From assembly GCF_000189535.1 (NCBI RefSeq), contig NC_015145.1:1550001-1614000 (forward strand): a stretch of DNA of 64,000 bases. The letters are read 5' to 3'. Under the pieces are notes generated by a model that saw only the letters and a program-made list of their open reading frames with translations, ran no database searches and had not been told where the DNA came from. The translations under genes were made by a program, and so were the position numbers. Position 1 is the stretch's first letter, and each line of letters opens with the position of its first letter. This DNA comes from Pseudarthrobacter phenanthrenivorans Sphe3 (GTDB lineage: Bacteria; Actinomycetota; Actinomycetes; Actinomycetales; Micrococcaceae). Shown here piece by piece: positions 7,876-16,761 of the stretch.

Positions 7876-8787
7876 ATGAACGAAACCGGGCGCCCGCAAG
7901 ATTTTCCACTGTCCAATCCCCGAGCCGATCGGGTGAGGGACGTGGCAAAACTTGCAGGGCGCCCGGCGCGTTTAAAGCGGGGCCACTTCCTCGCCGAGGG
8001 CCCACAGGCCGTCCGCGAAGCCCTCAAGCTCCACCAGCAGCGGCTGGCGAGCGGAGGACCGGGCGTAGTCAGCGAAGTCTTTGCCAGCGAGGCCTGCCTG
8101 GACCGCTTCCCGGAATTTGAGGAACTGTCCCAGGGTGTCAACGCCCGCCTTGCCACCGACGACGTCCTGGCTGCCATGGCAGACACCGTGAACCCGCAGG
8201 GCATCATTGCCGTCTGCCGCTTCGTCGACGTCCCCCTGGAAGAAGTGCTCGACGGCGGCCCGCGCCTGATTGCCGTGCTGTGCCAGGTCCGCGACCCAGG
8301 GAACGCAGGGACTGTGCTGCGGGCGGCGGATTCGGCGGGAGCGGACGCCGTCGTCCTCACGGCTTCCAGCGTGGACATCTACAACCCGAAGGCCGTCCGC
8401 TCCACAGCCGGTTCGCTGTTCCACCTTCCGGTGGTGCTGGGCGCGGACGTCGGTGAACTCGCGGCTGCCTGCCGGGCCAGGGGAATCGGCATCCTCGCCG
8501 CCGACGGCTACGGCTCCCTCAACCTGGACACCCTCCAGGACGAAAGCGCCCGGCGCAGGCTCACGGGGGCAGGCCCATCCTCCACTTACGCCCTGGAGCA
8601 GCCCACCGCCTGGCTGTTTGGAAACGAGGCCCAGGGCCTGTCCGAGGAGGAACTTGCGCTGGCCGACCACCGGGTGGCGGTACCCGTTTACGGATCCGCA
8701 GAGAGCCTCAACCTGGGAACGGCTGCCACCGTCTGCCTGTATGCCAGCGCCCGTTCACAGCAGGTGCCGGCAGCGGTCCGCGGCTAG
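7876..8787 (+). CDS. SpoU/TrmH-family RNA 2'-O-methyltransferase
   Basis: A 303-residue SPOUT methyltransferase using S-adenosylmethionine. An N-terminal substrate-binding domain (residues about 1-105, with L-A-G-R-P-A-R-L-K-R and F-L-A-E-G-P-Q-A-V) precedes the knotted catalytic domain: V-R-D-P-G-N-A-G-T-V-L-R-A-A-D (motif 1), L-F-G-N-E-A-Q-G-L (motif 2) and S-L-N-L-G-T-A-A (motif 3). It is closest to the TsnR/RlmB-like group, so 23S rRNA is the likely substrate, though the exact nucleotide is not readable. The position after rplT fits ribosome biogenesis. Confidence 0.85.
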   Translation: MNETGRPQDFPLSNPRADRVRDVAKLAGRPARLKRGHFLAEGPQAVREALKLHQQRLASGGPGVVSEVFASEACLDRFPEFEELSQGVNARLATDDVLAAMADTVNPQGIIAVCRFVDVPLEEVLDGGPRLIAVLCQVRDPGNAGTVLRAADSAGADAVVLTASSVDIYNPKAVRSTAGSLFHLPVVLGADVGELAAACRARGIGILAADGYGSLNLDTLQDESARRRLTGAGPSSTYALEQPTAWLFGNEAQGLSEEELALADHRVAVPVYGSAESLNLGTAATVCLYASARSQQVPAAVRG

Positions 8788-8807
8788 GAGCTTCCACTTT
8801 TCAGGCG

Positions 8808-8845
8808 CCAACAAAAATAAAGGCCCCGGATGAAGCCGGGGCCTT
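8808..8845 (-). terminator. Intrinsic terminator of the GlsB-type gene
   Basis: A perfect 10-bp inverted repeat (AAGGCCCCGG at 8820-8829, CCGGGGCCTT at 8836-8845). Read on the minus strand it is followed by TATTTTTGTT, so it terminates the leftward GlsB-type gene. It also lies just after the plus-strand methyltransferase. Confidence 0.75.
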
Positions 8846-8875
8846 GGTGCTGCTGGATTTCCGCCGCGGTGCACG

Positions 8876-9151
8876 TCAGGGTGCGCGTGTTGCCTTTCCG
8901 CGTCCGGTGATGGCTCCGTAGATGCCGGCTACCACCAGGCCGCCGACGATGGCGAGAATCCAGGTGCCGAGGTCGAAGAACGCAAGATCGCCCCGGTTGA
9001 ACAGGAGGCTGCCAATCCAGCCGCCCACGATGGCGCCCACTACGCCCAGAACGAGGCTGGTGACCCAACCGCCGCCGACCCGTCCCGGCATGACCGCCTT
9101 AACGATGGCCCCAACGATGAGGCCGAGAATGATCCAAGCAAGAAAACCCAT
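8876..9151 (-). CDS. GlsB/YeaQ/YmgE-family small membrane protein
   Basis: A 91-residue protein with three hydrophobic segments (about residues 2-22, 29-50, 58-80). The Gly-rich transmembrane pattern G-L-I-V-G-A-I-V-K and G-A-I-V-G-G-W-I-G is typical of the transglycosylase-associated or stress-response membrane family. Its ATG has a strong AAGGAGGAG ribosome site 5 nt upstream. Members are often induced by stress but their activity is not known. It is monocistronic with its own terminator at 8808-8845. Confidence 0.85.
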   Translation of the reverse strand: MGFLAWIILGLIVGAIVKAVMPGRVGGGWVTSLVLGVVGAIVGGWIGSLLFNRGDLAFFDLGTWILAIVGGLVVAGIYGAITGRGKATRAP

Positions 9152-9343
9152 TGTCTCCTCCTTATGTTTACCGGGATGTGATGGTCCCGATGAGGCTCAA
9201 GCTAACATAACGGCGCTGTGATGTCAGCAGGTTTTTGCCCGGCCGCTGGACTGCGTGGCCAGCGCCACAAAGGCCCCCTTAAATGCTGGGCCGCGTGGGA
9301 ATTTCCACCGGGAGACAGGACCGCCTGCGGCGGATTCAGGGGA

Positions 9344-10552
9344 TCAGGCGGTCAGCGGCTTCCGGCGCTCGAGGAGGCCACTGGCCACGGCAACGCCCAG
9401 GCCCAGGATGGCGAGGACGGCACCCACCAGCGCGGGTGCCACATAGCCCCAGCCAAGGGCGATGACCAGTCCGCCCAGGAAGGCGCCCAGTGCGTTGGCC
9501 ACGTTCAGCGCCGCGTGGTTCAGCGACGAAGCCAGCGACGGGGCGTCCGGCGACGCGTCCAGGAGCCGGGTCTGGAGCGCCGGGATCAGCATGGACCCGG
9601 ACGCGCCCACCACGAAGACCATGACAAACGCGGACCACGGCCAGTGGGCAGCCACCGCATAGACCACCAGGGCAGCCGCGATCGCGGGCAACACGGAGTA
9701 CAGGGTTCCCATGACGGAGCGGTCCGCAAGCCTGCCGCCCACGATGTTGCCCGCCACCATTCCCAGGCCATAGAGCGCAACCACCAGCGGAATCAGTGAC
9801 GAGGGAATGCCCGCCACCAGGGTCATGGTGTGGGCAATGTACGTGTAGGTGGCGAAGAAGCCGCCGAAGCCCACGATGCCGATCAGGATGGCCAGCCACA
9901 CCTGGAGCCGTTTGAGGGCGCCGAGTTCACGCCTGATGCTGGCATCCGGATGTGCGTCCTGGAAGGGGACGAACTTCCACACCATGAGCAGGGTCAGCAG
10001 GCCAATGAAGCCCACCAGGATGAACAGCAGCCGCCAGCCGTACGTCTGCCCCAGCCAGGTGGCGAACGGCACGCCCACCACGTTCGAGATGCTCAGGCCG
10101 GCCATCACCATGGAGATCGCCCAGCCCCGCCGCGTCGGCGGAACCAGGGATGCGGCGATCACAGCTGCCACGCCAAAAAAGGCGCCGTGCGGCAGTCCGG
10201 CTGCGAACCGCGAGACCAGCATCATGCCGTAATCCGGGGCGAGGTAGGAGGCAAAGTTGGCCACCGTAAAGATCAGCATCAGCCCGAGCGCCAGGTGCTT
10301 GCGCGGGAGTTTGGCGCCGACGGCGGCGAGCAGGGGCGCTCCCACCACGACGCCCAGTGCGTAGGCAGAGATGAGGTGGCCGGCCTCGGGCGTCGAAATC
10401 GCAAGCCCCTGCTCCACTTCCTTCAGCAGGCCCATCATGGTGAACTCTGTCACCCCGATGCCCACCCCGCCCATGGCCAGGGAGAGGATGGCCATCGCGA
10501 GGTTGGTGGACCGGGCGGGGGCTGCCGTGGACTTGTCGAGAACGCTGCTCAT
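9344..10552 (-). CDS. MFS transporter, AraJ/YdhP-type
   Basis: A 402-residue protein with 12 predicted membrane segments of the DHA1 drug/sugar antiporter branch. Conserved features are G-I-G-V-T-E-F-T-M-M-G-L-L in helix 1, G-A-P-L-L-A-A-V-G-A-K-L-P-R-K after helix 2, and F-A-A-G-L-P-H-G-A-F-F-G in helix 4, which are usual in AraJ/YdhP/arabinose-efflux proteins. Its substrate is not determinable from sequence. It is transcribed away from the Nudix gene at 10710 across a 157-bp gap. Confidence 0.85.
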   Translation of the reverse strand: MSSVLDKSTAAPARSTNLAMAILSLAMGGVGIGVTEFTMMGLLKEVEQGLAISTPEAGHLISAYALGVVVGAPLLAAVGAKLPRKHLALGLMLIFTVANFASYLAPDYGMMLVSRFAAGLPHGAFFGVAAVIAASLVPPTRRGWAISMVMAGLSISNVVGVPFATWLGQTYGWRLLFILVGFIGLLTLLMVWKFVPFQDAHPDASIRRELGALKRLQVWLAILIGIVGFGGFFATYTYIAHTMTLVAGIPSSLIPLVVALYGLGMVAGNIVGGRLADRSVMGTLYSVLPAIAAALVVYAVAAHWPWSAFVMVFVVGASGSMLIPALQTRLLDASPDAPSLASSLNHAALNVANALGAFLGGLVIALGWGYVAPALVGAVLAILGLGVAVASGLLERRKPLTA

Positions 10553-10697
10553 CTGCCTGCTTTTCGGGGATGGAACTGGAAGGTTGCTGATGCCACGGCA
10601 GTGGGGCTGGTCAGTCCGGACCCTTCCGGCAACCGGGAAAGGAAGGAAGGTATTCCCGATTCCGGCGGCTGGATCCGGTCCCCTTCATTGTCCCCCA

Positions 10698-10703
10698 TAG
10701 AAT
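10698..10703 (+). promoter_or_regulatory. -10 box for a leaderless transcript
   Basis: TAGAAT, then 6 nt, then GTG at 10710. The near-consensus -10 and fixed spacing suggest the Nudix gene is made from a leaderless mRNA; no Shine-Dalgarno sequence is visible. Confidence 0.55.
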
Positions 10704-10709
10704 GGGGCG

Positions 10710-11159
10710 GTGACTGGACTGATACAGGTAGTGGGCGGAGCAGTGCTGGACAACCTTGAGGAACCTTCCCTGCTGCTCGTGGCCAGGCGCAGTGCTCCGG
10801 AGGCCCTGGCCGGCCTGTGGGAGTTCCCAGGCGGCAAGGTGGAACCGGGCGAAGAGCCGGAGGCGGCCCTGGTCCGGGAGCTGTCCGAGGAGCTGGGAGT
10901 CACGGTTCGCCTGGGCAGCGAGCTCGCCGCTGAATCGCCGGCCGGCTGGCCGCTGAATCCCCGGGCCAGCATGCGGGTGTGGTTTGCGGAGGTGGCCCAG
11001 GGGGTGGCCCAGCCGCTTGAAGACCATGATGAGCTGCTGTGGGTTCCCCTGGCCGAAACGGAAAGCGTCCTCGGCCTGCCGTGGATCCCGGCCGATTACC
11101 CGATCGTGCGGGCCCTGCTGTCAGCGCTGTCCCTGCCGGTGGGCCCAACGGCAAAGTAA
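10710..11159 (+). CDS. Nudix hydrolase, MutT-like
   Basis: A 149-residue Nudix enzyme. The Nudix box spans residues about 39-61: G-G-K-V-E-P-G-E, then R-E-L-S-E-E-L-G-V, matching G-x5-E-x7-R-E-U-x-E-E-x-G-U. The W-E-F-P-G-G-K lead-in is typical of MutT/8-oxo-dGTP or CTP pyrophosphohydrolases that clean the nucleotide pool. The GTG start gives a full-length fold with no spare N-terminus. It is divergent from the MFS gene and converges with the radical SAM gene. Confidence 0.85.
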   Translation: MTGLIQVVGGAVLDNLEEPSLLLVARRSAPEALAGLWEFPGGKVEPGEEPEAALVRELSEELGVTVRLGSELAAESPAGWPLNPRASMRVWFAEVAQGVAQPLEDHDELLWVPLAETESVLGLPWIPADYPIVRALLSALSLPVGPTAK

Positions 11160-11203
11160 CGGTCCCTTCGGGCTGACCGCCGCCCAGTCCCACCCCCCGG
11201 AAG

Positions 11204-12316
11204 CTAGAACAGGGTTGGTTGGCCTGCTGGTCCGGCAGGACTGCCTCCGCCCGCTGCGGGAGTGCCGGCTGATCCTTGGGGAATGATGCCTGCAGGGTAC
11301 TCCGCTTCCTCGCCACGGGGATCGTCCTCCAGGTCCCTGTGGCTGAACCCCGACGAATTGGTGAACCCGTGCCGGGCCTTGAAGTAGCGCACCTTGCCGG
11401 CCAGCCAGCTCCGGTACTCCTTTGAGGCGTAGGAGCCGGATCCGTAGAGCCGCCGGTAGCGGCCTGCCAGTGCTGGATGGTGTTCCGCAATCCACTTCAT
11501 GAACCACTCACGGGTGCCAGGCTTCAAGTAGAGCGCCCCAGCCGAAACCCCGGTGGCGCCCGCGGCAGCCAGCGACGCAAACAGGGAATCCAGGGCTTCG
11601 TCGCTGTCCGAGAGCCACGGCAGGATGGGCATGGCCATCACCCCGCAGGGGAGGCCGGCTTCACGGAGGCGGGAAACAAGCTTGAGCCGTGCCCGCGGCC
11701 CGGGTGTCCCCGGTTCCACCGCCTCCGAGAGCTCCTCATCCGTCATGGCCAGGGAGATCCCCAACCCCACCGGGACTTGGGCAGCCGCACTCTTCAGCAG
11801 GGGAATGTCCCGCGCCAGGAGCGTCCCCTTGGTCAGGATGGACAAGGGAGTCCCCGACTCGGCCAGGGCATTGATGATCCCCGGCATCAGCCGGTAGCGG
11901 CCCTCGGCCCGCTGGTATGGGTCCGTGTTGGTGCCGAGGGCTACCTGCTGGCGGCTCCAGGACGGCTTTGCCAGCTCCTTGCGCAGGACCTCAGCGGCGT
12001 TGACCTTCACCACCACCTGGCTGTCGAAGTCCAGCCCGGCGTCGAAGTCCAAATACATGTGGCTCTTCCGGGCGAAGCAATAGACACAGGCATGGCTGCA
12101 GCCCCGGTAGGGGTTGATGGTCCATTCAAACGGCATCCGCGAACCTGCCGGCACCTTGTTGAGCACCGATTTGGCAGTGACCTCGTGGAAAGTGATGCCG
12201 GCGAACTCCGGCGTAGTCACGGAGCGCACAAGGCCAGCCAGCGGCAGTAATGCCGGGACAGCCGCGGCCCCAGTTTCGCCCGCAGCCGGAACCAGTGCCT
12301 GCGCCTCCCACCTCAT
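11204..12316 (-). CDS. Rv2578c-family radical SAM protein (SOS-controlled)
   Basis: A 370-residue radical SAM enzyme of the SplB/Rv2578c type. The [4Fe-4S] motif is P-Y-R-G-C-S-H-A-C-V-Y-C near residue 70, the C-x3-C-x2-C pattern. Downstream come G-T-N-T-D-P-Y-Q and L-T-K-G-T-L-L, typical of the group. A Gly/Ala/Pro tail ends the protein. I choose ATG 12316; the open frame continues upstream to 12730 but loses similarity and would cross a perfect LexA operator 7 bp before this start. The related M. tuberculosis gene is, to my knowledge, in the DNA-damage regulon. Repair of a DNA lesion is likely but the substrate is unknown. Confidence 0.85.
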   Translation of the reverse strand: MRWEAQALVPAAGETGAAAVPALLPLAGLVRSVTTPEFAGITFHEVTAKSVLNKVPAGSRMPFEWTINPYRGCSHACVYCFARKSHMYLDFDAGLDFDSQVVVKVNAAEVLRKELAKPSWSRQQVALGTNTDPYQRAEGRYRLMPGIINALAESGTPLSILTKGTLLARDIPLLKSAAAQVPVGLGISLAMTDEELSEAVEPGTPGPRARLKLVSRLREAGLPCGVMAMPILPWLSDSDEALDSLFASLAAAGATGVSAGALYLKPGTREWFMKWIAEHHPALAGRYRRLYGSGSYASKEYRSWLAGKVRYFKARHGFTNSSGFSHRDLEDDPRGEEAEYPAGIIPQGSAGTPAAGGGSPAGPAGQPTLF

Positions 12317-12322
12317 GCACCT

Positions 12323-12342
12323 ATTCGAACCTATGTTCGAAT
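12323..12342 (-). promoter_or_regulatory. LexA (SOS) operator
   Basis: The core TCGAAC-N4-GTTCGA (12325-12340) matches the actinobacterial/Gram-positive LexA box, and the palindrome extends to 8+8 bp with flanking AT on each side. It begins 7 bp upstream of the radical SAM start codon, so bound LexA would block initiation. The other side is only 5 bp from the end of the neighbouring minus-strand gene, so its only sensible target is the radical SAM gene. Confidence 0.85.
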
Positions 12343-12347
12343 GGAAG

Positions 12348-12824
12348 TCAAGGAATGGCGGTCCCGGACCCCTTGTCCGGCCGCGCCTCCCGGCGCGGGT
12401 AGCCGCCCGCTGCCAGACCGGCATGGCGCTCGAAGACGTTGCCTGTGCCGGGGTTCCCGGTGCGCAGCATTGACCAGCCGGCGGCCAGGAAATACAGGGG
12501 AAGGAACGCAAGGCCCTGGCACCAGGCGTATTGGGTGGAGTGCCTTTCCTCGTGGCCCAACAACGCAGGGCGCGCCAGCAGTTCCTCGGCGGGCTGGCGG
12601 CAGAGCACCACGTTCCCCAGGGTGAACGCCCCGGCAAAGGGCAGCCGCCATCCATAGCCCCCTGCGACGATGAGGCCGCGCGGGCCACGGATGACCTCGG
12701 TGCGGGCGGCTGTGGCGACGGCAAGGCCAAGGGCCGTACTGCCGTTGGCCAGGTTGGCGGCCTGCCTGACGCGCTGGGCGGCCGTGAGGCGCCCTGGCGC
12801 TTCCTGCGGCCGGTGCCCTGTCAT
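12348..12824 (-). CDS. Conserved membrane-associated protein with HExxH motif
   Basis: A 158-residue protein I cannot name. Central features are a hydrophobic hairpin (G-Y-G-W-R-L-P-F-A-G-A-F-T-L-G-N-V-V-L), then L-L-G-H-E-E-R-H-S-T-Q-Y near residue 93, an HExxH pattern seen in zinc peptidases, and a hydrophobic stretch F-L-P-L-Y-F-L-A-A-G-W. The Arg/Pro-rich ends are probably soluble. It lies directly upstream of the LexA-controlled gene in the same orientation, 31 bp away. Its start has TACCAT exactly 6 nt upstream, suggesting a leaderless mRNA. A zinc peptidase role is inference from one motif. Confidence 0.6.
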   Translation of the reverse strand: MTGHRPQEAPGRLTAAQRVRQAANLANGSTALGLAVATAARTEVIRGPRGLIVAGGYGWRLPFAGAFTLGNVVLCRQPAEELLARPALLGHEERHSTQYAWCQGLAFLPLYFLAAGWSMLRTGNPGTGNVFERHAGLAAGGYPRREARPDKGSGTAIP

Positions 12825-12830
12825 GAGGCC

Positions 12831-12836
12831 ATGGTA
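12831..12836 (-). promoter_or_regulatory. -10 box for a leaderless transcript
   Basis: On the minus strand TACCAT, 6 nt, then ATG at 12824. The same TACCAT-N6-ATG arrangement precedes the pdxH-like gene at 26702. Confidence 0.45.
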
Positions 12837-12861
12837 GCGGGGGCAAGTGAATTAGACTGGA

Positions 12862-12898
12862 GGGCAGTGGCCGCCGGTTTTACCGGTAGGCCCTGCCC
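12862..12898 (+). other. Large hairpin in the pheS leader region
   Basis: Three stacked stems: GGGCAG/CTGCCC (12862-12867 with 12893-12898), GGCC/GGCC (12869-12872 with 12889-12892) and CCGG/CCGG (12874-12877 with 12883-12886), separated by one- or two-base bulges. It lies about 140 nt before pheS in a 211-bp gap. It could be a leader RNA element or a DNA-level inverted repeat; no T-box signature is present. Confidence 0.45.
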
Positions 12899-13035
12899 TG
12901 GTCATTGAATGTACCGAAATGCGCAGCTGGCATGAGGGACATTCATCCATGACCTGCCAGTGACGGACGTGCCGCCGGGAAACCATGCAGGCTGCCTGTT
13001 CACCGGCAGCCACGACTCGTAGCTAAGAACAGTAG

Positions 13036-14097
<1,062 letters not shown>

Positions 14098-14100
14098 ACA

Positions 14101-16644
14101 GTGCGTATCCCACTTTCCTGGCTGCGTGAATTCGCAGAGGTACCGGCCGGAGCAACGGCCGAAGACGTGATGGCCGAACTGGTCAAGGTCGGCTTCGAAG
14201 AGGAGGACGTCCACCGTCCCACCGACACCCTGCAGGGACCCATCGTGGTGGGCCAGGTCCTGAGCGTGGTCAAGGAGCCGCAGACCAACGGCAAGACCAT
14301 TAACTGGTGCCAGGTCCGCGTGGTCCCCGAGGGACAGGAGCAGACACTCACCGGCGACGGCATCGACCCGTCCGGCGTGCAGGGCATCATCTGCGGCGCC
14401 CACAACTTCGTCGAAGGCGACAAAGTGGTGGTCACGCTGCCCGGCGCCGTGCTGCCCGGCGACTTCCACATCTCGGCACGGAAGACTTACGGCCACCTGT
14501 CGGCCGGCATGATCGCCTCCGTCCGCGAACTCGGAATCGGCGAGGACCACGACGGCATCCTGGTGCTGTCCCGCATCGGGCTGGACCCGGAAGTCGGTAC
14601 TGACGCCATGGAGCTCCTGGGCCTCTATGACCAGGCGGCAGAGATCAACGTGACGCCGGACCGCGGCTACGCCTTCTCCATCCGGGGCGTGGCACGCGAG
14701 TATGCGCACGCCACCGGAACCACCTTCACCGATCCCGCCACCCGCGTCAGCGCTCCTGCCGCGCTCTCCGGCGGCTTCGGCGTCAAGATCAACGACGACG
14801 CACCCATCTACGGCAAGCCCGGCTGCGACCGGTTCGTGGCGCGCACGGTCCGCGGCGTTGACGCAACAAGGCCAACGCCGCCCTGGATGTCCTCCAGGCT
14901 GCGCCTCGCCGGCATCCGCTCCATCTCACTGCCGGTGGACATCTCCAACTACGTCATGCTGGAACTCGGCCAGCCCCTGCACTTCTACGACCAGGACAAG
15001 CTGTCCGGCGACATCGTGGTGCGGCGGGCAGTGGCGGGGGAGAAGCTCGCCACCCTTGACGGCAGGGAGCGCTCGCTCGACCCCGAGGACCTGTTGATCA
15101 CTGATGCCTCAGGACCGATCGGCATCGCGGGTGTCATGGGGGGAGCCGCTACAGAGGTTTCCGACGCCACCTCGACTGTCCTGATTGAGGCCGCCCATTT
15201 CGAGGAAGTATCCATCGCCCGTTCCCGCCGGCGGCACAAGCTGCCTTCAGAGGCGTCCAAGCGCTTCGAGCGCGGCGTGGACTGGCACATCGCCGGCATC
15301 GCCGCCCAGCGCGCGGTGGACCTCCTGGTGGAGTTGGCGGGCGGAACCGCGGACGAGGCGGGGACCGACGTCGGTACAGCGCCGGACTCGGTGACCATCG
15401 AATTGCCGGCGGCCTTCGCTGCCGCCCGGATCGGTATCGACTTCACGGAAGAGCAGATCGTCACGTCCCTTGAGGACCTGGGCGCAGCCGTGGTGAAGAA
15501 CGACGGCGGCTGGCGCGTCACGGCCCCCAGCTGGCGCCATGACCTGGAGACCAAGGAGGATCTTTCCGAGGAGATCGCCCGGCTGGTGGGTTACGACCAG
15601 ATTCCCGCCACGCTGCCCGTGGCACCTCCCGGGCGGGGGCTGACGCGCGTGCAGCAGCAGCGCCGGCGCCTGATCCAGGCGCTCGCGGACGCGGGACTCA
15701 CCGAGGTCCTGTCCTACCCGTTTGTTTCCAAGGCCGCGAACGACACCTTTGGCGTGCCTGGCGAGGGCGCGGGCCGCACCGCGGTCAAGCTGGCCAACCC
15801 GATCAGCGAGGAGCAAGGCTACCTGCGCACCTCCATCCTGCCGGGGCTTATCGAAGTGGCTAAGCGCAACCACTCGCGCGGTTTCCGTGACCTGGCGCTT
15901 TTCGAGTCCGGCCTGGTGTTCCTTCCGGCCGAACGAACGGGCACCGAGTCCATCCCGCCGCTGGGCGTCAAGCCTGCCGACGAGGTGCTGGATGCACTGT
16001 ACGACGGCGTCCCGCACCAGCCCTTCCACCTCGCCGCGGTGCTCACCGGACACGACTCCCCGGCAGCCCCCGGGCATTCCCCCCGTACCTGGGACTGGGC
16101 CGACGCGCTGGACATTGCCCGGCTCGCGGGCGACGTCCTGGGCGTGGAGGTTGTGGTCAGCCAGGGCAGCCACCAGGCATTCCACCCCGGCCGTGCCGCC
16201 CGGCTGTCCCTGCGCACGGGTGAAGTAGTGGGCTACGCCGGTGAACTGCATCCCAAGCTGCTTGCCGCCTCGGACATGCCTGCCCGTTCGGTTGCCCTGG
16301 AGCTCAATGCCGATGCCCTGTTCGATGCTGCTCCGGACGTGATTGTGGCCCGCTACATCTCCACGTTCCCCGTGGCAACCCAGGACGTGGCCCTGGTGGT
16401 TCCGGCCGGCGTGCCCGCCGATGACGTGCTGGCGGCACTCCGCGAGGGCGCCGGCGAACTCCTGGAGGATGTTGCACTCTTCGACGTCTACGCCGGCAAG
16501 GGAATCGAAGAAGGCAAGAAGTCCCTGGCCTTCGGGCTGCGGTTCCGTGCGGACGACAGGACACTGACGGCAGACGAAGCATCCGCCGCACGCGCAAGCG
16601 CCGTGGCACTGGCCGCCGAGCGTTTCGGGGCAGTACAGAGGTAG
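14101..16644 (+). CDS. pheT: Phenylalanyl-tRNA synthetase beta subunit
   Basis: An 847-residue subunit starting with GTG 3 bp after pheS. Domains in order: EMAP-type tRNA-binding fold (about 40-160), B3/B4 editing domain (about 220-390, with R-S-R-R-R-H-K-L-P-S-E-A-S-K-R-F-E-R-G), B5 DNA-binding-like fold (about 420-500), the catalytic-like core, and the C-terminal ferredoxin-fold anticodon-binding domain (about 750-847, F-P-V-A-T-Q-D-V-A-L-V-V). It edits mischarged Tyr-tRNA(Phe). The operon ends at the strong hairpin at 16683. Confidence 0.96.
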   Translation: MRIPLSWLREFAEVPAGATAEDVMAELVKVGFEEEDVHRPTDTLQGPIVVGQVLSVVKEPQTNGKTINWCQVRVVPEGQEQTLTGDGIDPSGVQGIICGAHNFVEGDKVVVTLPGAVLPGDFHISARKTYGHLSAGMIASVRELGIGEDHDGILVLSRIGLDPEVGTDAMELLGLYDQAAEINVTPDRGYAFSIRGVAREYAHATGTTFTDPATRVSAPAALSGGFGVKINDDAPIYGKPGCDRFVARTVRGVDATRPTPPWMSSRLRLAGIRSISLPVDISNYVMLELGQPLHFYDQDKLSGDIVVRRAVAGEKLATLDGRERSLDPEDLLITDASGPIGIAGVMGGAATEVSDATSTVLIEAAHFEEVSIARSRRRHKLPSEASKRFERGVDWHIAGIAAQRAVDLLVELAGGTADEAGTDVGTAPDSVTIELPAAFAAARIGIDFTEEQIVTSLEDLGAAVVKNDGGWRVTAPSWRHDLETKEDLSEEIARLVGYDQIPATLPVAPPGRGLTRVQQQRRRLIQALADAGLTEVLSYPFVSKAANDTFGVPGEGAGRTAVKLANPISEEQGYLRTSILPGLIEVAKRNHSRGFRDLALFESGLVFLPAERTGTESIPPLGVKPADEVLDALYDGVPHQPFHLAAVLTGHDSPAAPGHSPRTWDWADALDIARLAGDVLGVEVVVSQGSHQAFHPGRAARLSLRTGEVVGYAGELHPKLLAASDMPARSVALELNADALFDAAPDVIVARYISTFPVATQDVALVVPAGVPADDVLAALREGAGELLEDVALFDVYAGKGIEEGKKSLAFGLRFRADDRTLTADEASAARASAVALAAERFGAVQR

Positions 16645-16682
16645 GTGCTGTACAAAGGTAGGAGACTCCTCCTGACGTGAAG

Positions 16683-16734
16683 AGGTCCCCGCAGCCAGGA
16701 TTGATAGATCCTGGCTGCGGGGACCTTGGCGTTT
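16683..16734. terminator. Strong terminator after pheT
   Basis: A perfect 19-bp stem (16683-16701 with 16708-16726) around a 6-nt loop. On the plus strand GTTTT follows at 16731-16735 after a short GC stretch, and the stem should also end the convergent quinone oxidoreductase transcript. Confidence 0.8.
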
Positions 16735-16761
16735 TCTCCAGGTCCAGCCCAGCTGCCGAAG

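Noticed and set aside
9830-10759. A 309-codon plus-strand frame across the second MFS gene
   Set aside because: It is opposite a clear 12-helix transporter and is rich in His/Gln/Glu as expected for the complement of membrane codons.
11204-12730. Longer start (12730) for the radical SAM gene
   Set aside because: The extra 138 residues run antisense-like through the neighbouring minus-strand gene in another frame, and the LexA operator would lie inside the coding sequence.
12825-13035. T-box riboswitch for pheST
   Set aside because: The conserved antiterminator sequence (AGGGTGGNACCGCG type) and specifier-loop layout are absent.
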